Shown: piece after piece, positions 34,966 to 43,077 of the stretch
How positions within the stretch are numbered: the first letter of the stretch is position 1
How the letters are laid out: every line of letters starts with the position of its first letter
NCBI GenBank assembly: GCA_943329845.2
Contig: CALQFM020000006.1
Location: forward strand, 25,336 to 89,335
Direction: 5' to 3'
Length of the DNA stretch: 64,000 nt
Origin: Candidatus Kuenenia stuttgartensis
Lineage (GTDB): Bacteria > Pseudomonadota > Alphaproteobacteria > SMXS01
The notes under the pieces: model-generated
Told to the model about the DNA's origin: nothing
The model's database searches: none
Seen by the model: the letters and a program-made list of their open reading frames with translations, nothing else
Position numbers and translations under genes: made by a program

Positions 34966-36285
34966 ATGAACGCAGACCCTCGTCCCGGCCTGGTGTCCCC
35001 GGTTTCCGCCGAAGTGATCTCGGTGGCGGCGCAGCTTCGCGAAATGGAGACGTTGCCGGCCGAGCGGCGCGATGCGGTTCTCAACCGACAGCTCGCCGCG
35101 CTGCTCGATCATGCCTGGACGCACTCGCCGTTCTGGCGCGACCGGCTTCCGCCGCGCACCGATATGCTGAACTTCGAGGATCTGCCGGTACTGTCGCGCG
35201 CCGACCTGCGCGACCATGCCGCCGAGATGCGCAGCGCCCACGTCACCGGCGGCGTCCGCGTGGCGCGCACGTCGGGATCGACGGGCATGCCCGTCGAGAT
35301 CGTCAATAACGAGCCGCTGTTTGGCATCCTGTTTGCCGCGCAGTACCTCCGTCATCACGCATGGCATGGCTTCGACGCCGACAGGGACATCCTCAGCATC
35401 GTCGATACGGACGAGGGCGTTCAGGAGGCGGGATGGAGCCATACTCTGGCGGAGCTGTGCCAGACCGGCCGCCGCTTCCGCAGGAACATGGCGCGGCACT
35501 CTCCCGAGGCGCTCCTCGCCTGGCTGCTCGACCAGACGGCGCCGTACCTGATCACCACAGCGAGCATGGCGCTGCGCCTCGCCCGCCTAGCGCTCGACGG
35601 CCCGCGCCGGCCGCCGCGGCTGGAAGCCATCCTGACATTCGGGGAGGTGGTGCGCGACGAGCACCGGGACGCGGTGCGCCAGGCCTTCGGCGCCCGGATC
35701 GTCGACAGCTATTCGTGCGAGGAGGCGGGATGGCTGGCGTTCCAGTGCCCCAGGCACGCGCACTATCACAGCCTTTCCTCCACTGTCCATGTGGAGATCG
35801 TCGACGACGATAACCGGCCGGTCCGGGCCGGCGAGGAGGGCAAGGTGCTGGTGACGGCGCTGCACAACTACGCCATGCCGCTGATCCGCTACGACATCGG
35901 CGACCGCGCCGTCGCCGGGGCGCCGTGCGATTGCGGCCTGACCTTGCCGGTGATCGGCGAAATCCTGGGACGCGAGCGCAGCTTCATCGTTCTGCCCGAC
36001 GGGTCGCGGCGACTGGCCCGGCTGACCGGCGAGTATTGGCGGACGATCGCGCCGGTTACCGAATACCGCGTGGTGCAGTATCCCGACACCGGTCTGGAGG
36101 CTTTCGTGTGCGCCGACCGGCCGCTGGCGGCAGGTGAGGTCGCCGGCCTGGCGGACATGCTCCGACGCGTCCTGCATCCCGGCCTCGACATCCGCGTCAC
36201 CCAGATCGACAGCATCCCGTGGGAGTCCCGCTGGAAGCGCATCGACGTCGTCCGCACCGATCGCCCGCGCGAGGATCGCCCGTGA
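34966..36285 (+). CDS. PaaK-like phenylacetate-CoA ligase family protein
   Basis: A 439-residue adenylate-forming enzyme related to phenylacetate-CoA ligase (PaaK) and coenzyme F390 synthetase. The P-loop is TSGSTGMP (about residues 104-111), followed by TFGEVV, DSYSCEEAGWLAFQCP and MPLIRYDIGDRA, the adenylate-binding motifs in order. The cysteine-rich H-Y/CDCG segment after the GDRA motif is seen as CDCGL. Its stop overlaps the GTG start of the next ligase (GTGA), so the two are translationally coupled. Likely substrate is an aromatic or fatty acid. Confidence 0.85.
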   Translation: MNADPRPGLVSPVSAEVISVAAQLREMETLPAERRDAVLNRQLAALLDHAWTHSPFWRDRLPPRTDMLNFEDLPVLSRADLRDHAAEMRSAHVTGGVRVARTSGSTGMPVEIVNNEPLFGILFAAQYLRHHAWHGFDADRDILSIVDTDEGVQEAGWSHTLAELCQTGRRFRRNMARHSPEALLAWLLDQTAPYLITTASMALRLARLALDGPRRPPRLEAILTFGEVVRDEHRDAVRQAFGARIVDSYSCEEAGWLAFQCPRHAHYHSLSSTVHVEIVDDDNRPVRAGEEGKVLVTALHNYAMPLIRYDIGDRAVAGAPCDCGLTLPVIGEILGRERSFIVLPDGSRRLARLTGEYWRTIAPVTEYRVVQYPDTGLEAFVCADRPLAAGEVAGLADMLRRVLHPGLDIRVTQIDSIPWESRWKRIDVVRTDRPREDRP

Positions 36286-37760
36286 ATCTGACTGCCGCCA
36301 TTAGCACCCATACCGCCGAACGGCCGCGCGCGACGGCGCTGATCACCCAGAGCCTGACCCTGGACTACGCGGCGCTCGACGCCGCCATCTGGCGCATGGC
36401 CGGATACCTGACGAGCCAGGGGGTCAAGCGTGGCGACCGGCTCGGCGTGGTCATCGACCGCTGCGCGGTCGGCGCGATCGTTGCCCTGGCGATCACTCGG
36501 CTGGGCGCCGCCCAGTACTGGTTCGCGCCGGCCGACGGGCGCGAGGTGCATGCGCTGGCGGTCCGCGTATTCGGGCTCGGCCGGCTGGTCACCGATTGCG
36601 GCGCCGACGGCGCGGCGTTCTTGGGCACCATCGCGCTTGCCCCCACGCTCGACGCCTATGCCGGCCTGCCCGCCGATCCCTTCGAGTTGGCCGATGATTC
36701 TGACATGCCGTGGCTCGGCCTGATGTCGTCGGGCACCACCGGCAATCCCAAGGCGCTGTTCCAGACCCATGACCAGACGGCGAAGCGCTACCTGACCTGC
36801 CGGTCCACCCTGCCGATGTTGGTTTATGACCGGGTGTTCAGCCTGCCGGCGATGCATTTCGCCACCACCATGCAGCGCCTGCACTGGTCGGGCCTGAGCG
36901 GCGGCGCCTTCGTGCTGCCTGACACCTACGCGGTGCCGGTGCCGGTCGACTTCATCAACAGCAGCCGGACCAGCGTGCTGTGGGTGACGCCGTTCCATCT
37001 CCAGTCGCTGATCGCCGTGGCCAAGCACCGGCAGGTGGATGGAGCGCTGCTGCCCCATGTGCGCGACCTGCTTTGCTCCACCGCCGCCACCGACGACGAC
37101 CTGCGCGATGTAGCGCGGCGCTGGATCGCACCCAACATGATCAACGCCTATGGCGCGACCGAGATCGGCTTTCTCAGCGCGTCCGGGTCGTTCGGCACGG
37201 GCACGGCTCCGGGCAGCATCGGCTATCCGGTGCCGGGCGTGGAAATTCAGGTGGTGGACGAGGGCGGCGGCGTGATCGAGCAATCGGGACGGATCGGCGT
37301 GATCCGCGCTCGCTCGTCCACCATGACCACGGAATATCTGGGCGATCCGGAGATGACCGCGCGCTACTTCCGCGGCGGCTGGTTCTACCCGGGCGACCTG
37401 GCGGCGTGGAACGACGACGGCCAGCTCATCTTCCATGGCCGCATGGACGACATGATGATCCATGACGGCATCAACATCTATCCGGCCGAGATCGAGACCG
37501 TGCTGCTGAAGCATCCCGCGGTGGCCGAGGCGGTGGCGTTCCCGCTCAAGTCCCGCGAGCACCAGGACACGCCGGCCGCCGCCATCATCGTCCGCCAGGC
37601 CTTCGACAACGCCGAGCTGATGGCGTTCTGCCGCGACCGGCTGGGTCTCAAGGCGCCGCGCTCGGTGCTGGTGGTCGAGGAGTTTCCGCGCAATCCGGCC
37701 GGCAAGATCCTGACCAGCGTCCTCGCCGAGCGGCTGCAGAAGGTTGCCAGGCGCAACTAG
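36282..37760 (+). CDS. Acyl-CoA synthetase / AMP-dependent ligase (GTG start)
   Basis: A 492-residue ANL-family ligase. Motif A3 reads MSSGTTGNPKALFQTH, A5 INAYGATEIG, A7 WFYPGDLA, A8 GRMDDMMIHDGINIYPAEIE, and the catalytic lysine is in NPAGKIL near the C-terminus. It starts with GTG inside the stop of the PaaK-like gene. The A8 motif has DDMMIHDG where most enzymes have DD.IKVKG. Two ligases in tandem may activate successive acids or form a two-subunit enzyme. It converges with the GMC gene; the stops overlap as CTAG. Confidence 0.9.
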   Translation: MNLTAAISTHTAERPRATALITQSLTLDYAALDAAIWRMAGYLTSQGVKRGDRLGVVIDRCAVGAIVALAITRLGAAQYWFAPADGREVHALAVRVFGLGRLVTDCGADGAAFLGTIALAPTLDAYAGLPADPFELADDSDMPWLGLMSSGTTGNPKALFQTHDQTAKRYLTCRSTLPMLVYDRVFSLPAMHFATTMQRLHWSGLSGGAFVLPDTYAVPVPVDFINSSRTSVLWVTPFHLQSLIAVAKHRQVDGALLPHVRDLLCSTAATDDDLRDVARRWIAPNMINAYGATEIGFLSASGSFGTGTAPGSIGYPVPGVEIQVVDEGGGVIEQSGRIGVIRARSSTMTTEYLGDPEMTARYFRGGWFYPGDLAAWNDDGQLIFHGRMDDMMIHDGINIYPAEIETVLLKHPAVAEAVAFPLKSREHQDTPAAAIIVRQAFDNAELMAFCRDRLGLKAPRSVLVVEEFPRNPAGKILTSVLAERLQKVARRN

Positions 37761-39376
37761 GCCCGGCGATCTTCGCGGATCATGTCCGACGCTTTCTCGG
37801 CGATCATGATCACCGGCGAGTTGGTGTTGCCCGAGACGATGGTCGGCATCACCGACGCATCGACCACGCGCAGGCCGGTCAGGCCATGCACCCGCAGCCG
37901 GACATCGACCACCGCGTCCGGCCCGTCGCCCATTTTCGCGGTGCCGACCGGGTGGAAGATGGTTGTGGAGATGTCGCCGATCTTCGCCAGCAGCTCGGCG
38001 TCCGACGCCACCTGCGGCCCCGGCAGCACTTCCGTGGGATCGAATTGTGAAATCGCCTTCGCCGCCATCAGCTGGCGGGTCAGCTTGATCGACCGCAGCG
38101 CCACCTGCCGGTCGTTCTCGGCCGACAAATAGTTGGGCCGGATGGCCGGCGCTTGGCGCGGATCGGTCGAGCGGATGTGGATCGTTCCCCGGCTTTCCGG
38201 CCGCAAATTGCACACCGACGCGGTCACCGCCGGAAACGTGTGCAGCGGCTCGCCCAGCTTGTTCGTCGACAGCGGCTGCACGTGATATTCCAGGTCGGGC
38301 GTCTCCAGCCGCGGATCGCTGCGCGCGAAGATGCCGAGCTGGCTGGGCGCCATGGACAGCGGCCCCGACTGGGTCAGCAGATATTGCAGCCCCAGCCTGC
38401 CCTTGCCCCAGAGGCTGCCGGCCAGCTGGTTAAGGGTGATGGTGTTCGACACCTGGTAGACGGTGCGGATCTGCAGATGGTCCTGCAGATTGCCGCCGAC
38501 GCCGGCCATCGCGTGGGCCACCGGAATGCCGAAACCGCCCAGCACCGCCGGATCGCCGATGCCCGATAGTTCCAGGATCTTGGGCGAGTTGACGGCGCCG
38601 GCCGACAGGATCACCTCGCCGTCGGCGCGGGCCTGCTTGAGCACGCCGTTCTGGCGGAAGCGCACGCCGGTGACCCGGTTGCCGTCCAGCACCAGGGATT
38701 CGGTCTCGGCGCCGGTGATGACCCGCAGGTTCGGCCGGCCGCGCACCGGATCGAGGAACGCCTTGGCGGTGTGCCAGCGCACGCCGCGCTTCTGGTTGAC
38801 CTCGAAATAGCCCGAGCCCTCGTTGGTGCCCTTGTTGAAGTCGTCGGTGCGCGGGATGCCCACTTCCTCGGCCGCGTCGCGGAACGCGTCGAGGATCGGC
38901 CACGAGATGCGCTGCTTCTCGACGCGCCATTCGCCGCCGCTGCCGTGCAGGTCGCTGGCGCCCTTGTGAAAGTCCTCGGACTTGCGGAAATAGGGCAGCA
39001 CGTCGTCCCAGCCCCAGCCGGTGTTGCCCTGCTGGCGCCAGCCGTCATAGTCGGCGGCCTGGCCGCGCATGTAGATCATGCCGTTGATCGACGAGCAGCC
39101 GCCCAGCACCTTGCCGCGCGGATAATCCAGCGCCCGGCCGTTCAGTCCGGCGTCCGGCTCGGTCTTCATCAGCCAGTCGGTGCGCGGGTTGCCCATGCAG
39201 AACAGGTAGCCGATGGGGATGTTCACCCAGTGGTAGTTGGCGTTGCCGCCCGCTTCCAGCAGCAGCACGCGGACCGAGCCATCCGCCGACAGCCGGTTCG
39301 CCAGCACGCAGCCCGCCGAGCCCGCGCCGACGATGATGTAGTCCCAAGTGCCTTCGAGGGCGGCGGCCTGCTCCAC
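37757..39376 (-). CDS. GMC-family FAD oxidoreductase
   Basis: A 539-residue glucose-methanol-choline oxidoreductase. The N-terminal FAD motif is [18 protein letters not shown] (12-29), with [14 protein letters not shown] and the second GMC signature [15 protein letters not shown]. The catalytic His is in [10 protein letters not shown], and [17 protein letters not shown] closes the protein. It oxidises an alcohol to an aldehyde with FAD; choline dehydrogenase is the nearest named type but the context does not suggest choline. Cytoplasmic or peripheral, no signal. Confidence 0.92.
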   Translation of the reverse strand: MEQAAALEGTWDYIIVGAGSAGCVLANRLSADGSVRVLLLEAGGNANYHWVNIPIGYLFCMGNPRTDWLMKTEPDAGLNGRALDYPRGKVLGGCSSINGMIYMRGQAADYDGWRQQGNTGWGWDDVLPYFRKSEDFHKGASDLHGSGGEWRVEKQRISWPILDAFRDAAEEVGIPRTDDFNKGTNEGSGYFEVNQKRGVRWHTAKAFLDPVRGRPNLRVITGAETESLVLDGNRVTGVRFRQNGVLKQARADGEVILSAGAVNSPKILELSGIGDPAVLGGFGIPVAHAMAGVGGNLQDHLQIRTVYQVSNTITLNQLAGSLWGKGRLGLQYLLTQSGPLSMAPSQLGIFARSDPRLETPDLEYHVQPLSTNKLGEPLHTFPAVTASVCNLRPESRGTIHIRSTDPRQAPAIRPNYLSAENDRQVALRSIKLTRQLMAAKAISQFDPTEVLPGPQVASDAELLAKIGDISTTIFHPVGTAKMGDGPDAVVDVRLRVHGLTGLRVVDASVMPTIVSGNTNSPVIMIAEKASDMIREDRRA

Positions 39377-39457
39377 CTTGGTCTCCTTCCCATTCAGCCC
39401 GCACAGTAGCGCCGTTATCGCCCGTTGTAAGCCCGGTCCGTCATGCTAGGGTGCGGC

Positions 39458-39471
39458 ATTCACGCGTGAAT
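39458..39471. promoter_or_regulatory. Perfect 14-bp palindrome ATTCACGCGTGAAT
   Basis: Lies 41 bases before the SnoaL gene at 39513 and just after a GCTAGGGT box (39446-39452). Position at or after the likely start of transcription suits an operator. No regulator gene is adjacent. Confidence 0.35.
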
Positions 39472-39512
39472 GATTCCGGAGGGGCCGGAGCGCGCGCCAG
39501 GGGAGAGCGACG

Positions 39513-40010
39513 ATGAGCGAATTTACCGCCGACGAGGTCAAGGAACTCCGCAAGCTGCTGGAGATCGAGAAGATCCGCAAGGTGAAGAACATGTATTCCC
39601 ACCTGATGGACGGGCGCGACATCCCGGCGCTGGCGAGCATCGTCGCCGAGGACTGCGTCTGCATCTTCGGCCCCTACGGCACCTGGACCGGCCGCGACCA
39701 GATCCACAAGGGCTGGGCCGAGGTGTTCAAGGACGCGATCCCCTATGGCGGCTTCCACGCCACCACCAACATGTGGATCGAGATGACGAGCGACACCTAC
39801 GCCATCAGCCGGACCTACCTGCACGACATTTCGATGGAGCAGGATCCGCGCGGCGCGAACCCGGTGGTGTGGTACGGCACCTATGACGAGGACTATGAGA
39901 AGATCAATGGCGAGTGGAAAATCAAGAAGTGCGTGCTGCAGTTCCTGTGGCCCAAGCGCCTGGTCAGCGACGACTACCCCCGCAAGATGACGCCAACCTC
40001 GTTCGGGTAA
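39513..40010 (+). CDS. SnoaL-like (NTF2-fold) protein
   Basis: A 165-residue SnoaL_4-type protein: LEIEKIRKVKNMYSHLMDGRD helix, A-E-D-C-V-C-I-F-G strand, H-A-T-T-N-M-W, and the C-terminal W-K-I-K-K strand. It resembles the protein at 47310 (LEIEEIKNLRIMYGHYFD). Function unknown, isomerase or hydratase likely. GGGGAGAG precedes the ATG. Confidence 0.85.
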   Translation: MSEFTADEVKELRKLLEIEKIRKVKNMYSHLMDGRDIPALASIVAEDCVCIFGPYGTWTGRDQIHKGWAEVFKDAIPYGGFHATTNMWIEMTSDTYAISRTYLHDISMEQDPRGANPVVWYGTYDEDYEKINGEWKIKKCVLQFLWPKRLVSDDYPRKMTPTSFG

Positions 40011-40109
40011 GACGCCAGGGCTGGATCGGAGCGTTCTGGCGTGGATCGCCAGTCGTTCCGACCTGTCGCGATGGGCGCCGCTGAAACCCGGAAAACTGGG
40101 GTGGAAGAT

Positions 40110-40173
40110 GGAGGGTAAATAAGTGCACTGTCACCGTTACAAATTTCGGTGACAGTGCACTTATTTACCCTCC
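40110..40173. repeat. Perfect 27-bp inverted repeat with 10-base loop
   Basis: Arms run 40110-40136 and 40147-40173 and are exact reverse complements; each contains GGGTAAATAAGTGCACTGTC. The TAAATAAGTGCACTGTC core is one I recognise from many proteobacterial genomes as a REP/RAYT-type or miniature element. It sits between convergent genes, where it can also serve as a two-way transcription barrier. No transposase gene is nearby. Confidence 0.75.
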
Positions 40174-40226
40174 TAGCTGATGAGGTCGGGGCTGTAGCCG
40201 AAGGATGGTTCACCGAAATCCAGGTT

Positions 40227-40661
40227 TCAGCGGTTGTTGGAATACGCCGCCAGCCGGATCGACATGTCCTCGTAGGCGCCACGCAGGTTCTCGGCGATCC
40301 ATTCGGGATCGACGCCCTCATGTGGCTCGAACTCCGAGCGCCAGTCGATGCGGCAGGTGCCCGCGCTCAGCTCGGTCAGCGAGATGCGGGTCCAGTACTC
40401 CTTCATGTCCAGCGGCCGCCCCTTGGTCAGGGAATAGCGGATCGCGTGGTCGTCGTCGCTGACCTCGTCCAGCCGGTGCTGCACCGTGCCGAAGCGGGGC
40501 AGGGTGAAGTCGCGCACCATGCTCACGCCGCTGCCCGTCGTCTCCAGCGTGGCGGTGTCGCCGCCCTTCACCCAGGCGAGCAGCGAGCCGAAGTCGCGCA
40601 GCGTCCGCCACGCCACGCCCGCTGCCACGGGCAGCACCATCGAGAAGTGGAACGGGACCAT
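40227..40661 (-). CDS. SRPBCC-family protein
   Basis: A 144-residue START/Bet v 1-like domain protein: an opening FHFSMVLPVAAGVAWRTLRD, a D-F-T-L-P-R-F-G strand, and a long C-terminal helix. The fold forms a hydrophobic pocket used for ligand binding or cyclase/aromatase chemistry. The ATG at 40661 has AGG seven bases upstream; a GTG two codons earlier overlaps the crotonase stop. Tight linkage with the crotonase suggests a shared hydrophobic substrate. Confidence 0.75.
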   Translation of the reverse strand: MVPFHFSMVLPVAAGVAWRTLRDFGSLLAWVKGGDTATLETTGSGVSMVRDFTLPRFGTVQHRLDEVSDDDHAIRYSLTKGRPLDMKEYWTRISLTELSAGTCRIDWRSEFEPHEGVDPEWIAENLRGAYEDMSIRLAAYSNNR

Positions 40662-40663
40662 GC

Positions 40664-41443
40664 TCACACCTGCGACTTGCCGCGGGCCTGGATCGCGGCG
40701 CGGCGCTTCTCGACCTCCTCGGGCGACACGGCCACGTTGGCGGCGCGGGCGCGGCGCTGCTCGGTCTGCATGCCGTCGCCGAACGACTGGGCGAAGCCCT
40801 CGTCGATGACGCCCTTGTAGTTCACCAGCATCTCCGGGATCACCGACAGCATGTCGTTGGCGAGCGCCACGCAGGTCGGCAGCAGCTGCTCCTCGTGGTT
40901 CACCACCCGGTTCACCAGGCCCCACTCGGCGGCCTGCTGGGCCGACAGGAAGTTGCCGGTCAGCGACAGCTCCTTGGCGCGGTAGATGCCGATGGCCCGG
41001 CTCAGCTTCTGGCTCAGGCCCCAGCCCGGCATCACGCCGACGCGGGCGTGCGTGTCGGCAAATCTTGCGTTGGGCGAGGCGATCAGCACGTCGCAGGCCA
41101 GCGCCAGCTCGAAGCCGCCGGTGATGGCGACGCCGTTGATCGCGCCGATGATCGGCCCGCTGAACTTGCCCAGCGACCGGACGGGATCGCCCTGGGTGAT
41201 GGTGTCGTTGGGATTGGACAGGCCCTTCTGGCCCAGCTCCTTCAGGTCGAGGCCGGCGCAGAACGCCTTGCCGCTGCCGGTCAGGATCATGACGCGTACG
41301 CCGGGATCGGCCTCCAGCTCGTCCACCGTCTTGGCGATGGCGCTGCGCAGCTCGCGCGACAGGGCGTTCATGGCGGTGGGCCGGTTCAGCGTGACGATGG
41401 CGATCTCGCCGGTCTTCTCGACCAGCAGCACGGGCTCGGACAT
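40664..41443 (-). CDS. Enoyl-CoA hydratase/isomerase (crotonase) family
   Basis: A 259-residue crotonase-fold protein. Oxyanion-hole motif AFCAGLDLKELG (60-71) and GVAITGGFELALACD (104-118) are intact, so E112 corresponds to the first catalytic Glu of enoyl-CoA hydratase. The second Glu is replaced by His132 (FADTHARVG for FGQPE...G). Hydration chemistry may therefore differ; isomerase, hydrolase or dehalogenase roles are possible. GGGGAG lies upstream of the ATG. It is followed within two bases by the SRPBCC gene and is divergent from the third Rieske gene. Confidence 0.88.
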   Translation of the reverse strand: MSEPVLLVEKTGEIAIVTLNRPTAMNALSRELRSAIAKTVDELEADPGVRVMILTGSGKAFCAGLDLKELGQKGLSNPNDTITQGDPVRSLGKFSGPIIGAINGVAITGGFELALACDVLIASPNARFADTHARVGVMPGWGLSQKLSRAIGIYRAKELSLTGNFLSAQQAAEWGLVNRVVNHEEQLLPTCVALANDMLSVIPEMLVNYKGVIDEGFAQSFGDGMQTEQRRARAANVAVSPEEVEKRRAAIQARGKSQV

Positions 41444-41547
41444 GGAATTCTCCCCTTGGACTGTTGCGGCATTCTTTCGCCGATGGCCGGATGCGTCCAC
41501 ATCTCTTTGCCGGCTCGCGCCGCGCCGATAGAAATAATAACATGTGT

Positions 41548-41564
41548 CAGAATCCATGATTCTG
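41548..41564. promoter_or_regulatory. Palindrome CAGAATC-CAT-GATTCTG in divergent promoter
   Basis: Perfect seven-base arms with a three-base centre, between the crotonase gene (minus) and the Rieske gene at 41626 (plus). Its symmetric location about 60-105 bases from both starts makes it a candidate operator for both. Confidence 0.4.
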
Positions 41565-41625
41565 CTCGCGTGACTGTAAAACGCGCGTCATAGTTCGTGG
41601 GCGAGTCAGGCCGGGGAGACGGGCG

Positions 41626-42912
41626 ATGGACGATCCACAATCGATTGCGAATCTGAAGGCGCGGATGAAGTGGGAGCAGGACCGCGAGGGGCCGCCCGCG
41701 GATTTTCCCGCGCTGCCGCCGCTGCCGCCCGGCCGCTACGTCAGCCAGGAGTTCTTCGACCTGGAGAAGCAGCATCTGTGGTCGAAAGTGTGGCTCTATG
41801 CCGCTCACCAGAGTCAGCTTCCCGAAGTGGGATCCTACGTCCTGCTCGACATTCCCGACGCGGCGATCTTTCTGATCCGCGACAAGGACGAGAAGATCCG
41901 CGCGTTCTACAACGTCTGCTCGCACCGCGGCGCCCCGCTGGTGCGCGAGGCGTGCGGCAAGCAGTCGCTGCTGCGCTGCACCTATCACCAGTGGACCTAT
42001 GACACCAAGGGCCGGCTGATCTCGGTGATGGACGATCGCGACTTCCCCGAGCCTTTCGACAAGTCGACGCTGGGCCTGCAGGAAGTGCGCTGCGAGATGT
42101 GGGGGCCGTTCGTTTTCGTCAACGAGGACCCGAACGCCCGGCCGCTGATGGAATGGCTCGGCATGATCGCCGACGAGTTCCAGCAGTTCGAGATCGACCA
42201 GCTGCGCCCGGCCGAGATCAAGTCCTACACCCTGGACTGCAACTGGAAGCTGACGATGGACGCCTTCCTCGAGGTGTACCACATCAAGGGCATCCACCCG
42301 CAGACCGTGGGCGAGGCGCTCGACCACCGCGGCGCCGTCATGGGCCTCCTGCCCAATGGCCACACCCGCATGACCTGCCCGACCAACGCCCCGCCCGCCA
42401 AGCAGCGCAAGCTGCGCGGCTATGGCGACGGCAACGTGGTGACCATGCCCAGCGTGCCGGCCGGCGAGATCGCCCGCAACTATCACGTCTCGCACAACAT
42501 CTTCCCCAACATCATCACGCCGGTGGGCGAGACCGCCCGCCAGTTCCTGATGTTCTGGCCGATCTCGCGCACCCGCACCCGGGTCGACGTGGTGCATTTC
42601 GGCCGCGACTGGGGCGCCGCGCCGCGCCCGTCGGGCTGGGACCCGCTGCTGGCGTTCTGGGACATCGTCATGGCCGAGGATCTGCAGTTCCTCGAATGGC
42701 AGCAGAAGGCGGTGCTCTCGCCCGGCTTCAAGGGCTACCGGCTCAGCTACATGGAACGGCGCATCTACTACGCGCACGAATCCATCGACCGGATGATCGG
42801 CATCGAGAACATCCCGGAGGAGCTGCGCGCCGTGCCGATGCTCGCAAGGTACGAGGAAAAACCCGAGCACCACTCGGCCGAGGTCCTGAACGTGCGGACG
42901 GCGGCGGAGTAG
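41626..42912 (+). CDS. Rieske non-haem iron oxygenase, alpha subunit (3)
   Basis: A 428-residue oxygenase subunit of a different branch from the two above. Rieske ligands are C98/H100 (CSHRG) and C118/H121 (CTYHQWTYD). Iron histidines are H219 and H224 (YHIKGIH) after DCNWK. The C-terminal domain (residues 240-420) is the usual helix-grip fold with FPNIITPVGE. No beta subunit or electron-transfer gene is adjacent. Divergent from the crotonase/SRPBCC pair. Confidence 0.92.
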   Translation: MDDPQSIANLKARMKWEQDREGPPADFPALPPLPPGRYVSQEFFDLEKQHLWSKVWLYAAHQSQLPEVGSYVLLDIPDAAIFLIRDKDEKIRAFYNVCSHRGAPLVREACGKQSLLRCTYHQWTYDTKGRLISVMDDRDFPEPFDKSTLGLQEVRCEMWGPFVFVNEDPNARPLMEWLGMIADEFQQFEIDQLRPAEIKSYTLDCNWKLTMDAFLEVYHIKGIHPQTVGEALDHRGAVMGLLPNGHTRMTCPTNAPPAKQRKLRGYGDGNVVTMPSVPAGEIARNYHVSHNIFPNIITPVGETARQFLMFWPISRTRTRVDVVHFGRDWGAAPRPSGWDPLLAFWDIVMAEDLQFLEWQQKAVLSPGFKGYRLSYMERRIYYAHESIDRMIGIENIPEELRAVPMLARYEEKPEHHSAEVLNVRTAAE

Positions 42913-42925
42913 GTTAGCCGCTTGC

Positions 42926-43059
42926 GCGGCTCCCCCTCATCCGGCCGCTGACGCGGCCACCTTCTCCCACGGAGGGGAGAAGGGATAAGCTTTCGCAGTC
43001 AATGGGTTATCCCCTCTCCCCTTGTGGGAGAGGGTTAGGGTGAGGGGTGCTCTCACCGC
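42926..43059. repeat. Dispersed intergenic palindromic repeats
   Basis: Between convergent genes lie several hairpins: GCCGCTTGCGCGGC, CCTTCTCCC...GGGGAGAAGG, and CCCTCTCCCCTTGTGGGAGAGGG followed by TTAGGGTGAGGGG. The last is the very common proteobacterial element whose translation reads PHPNPLPQGERG. It can end transcription from both sides. Confidence 0.7.
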
Positions 43060-43077
43060 GTGACGGCTGCTCGCCGC

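Noticed and set aside
35889..38213. 774-codon minus-strand frame across the ligase genes
   Set aside because: Antisense shadow without domains; it overlaps two intact ligases and the end of a GMC gene.
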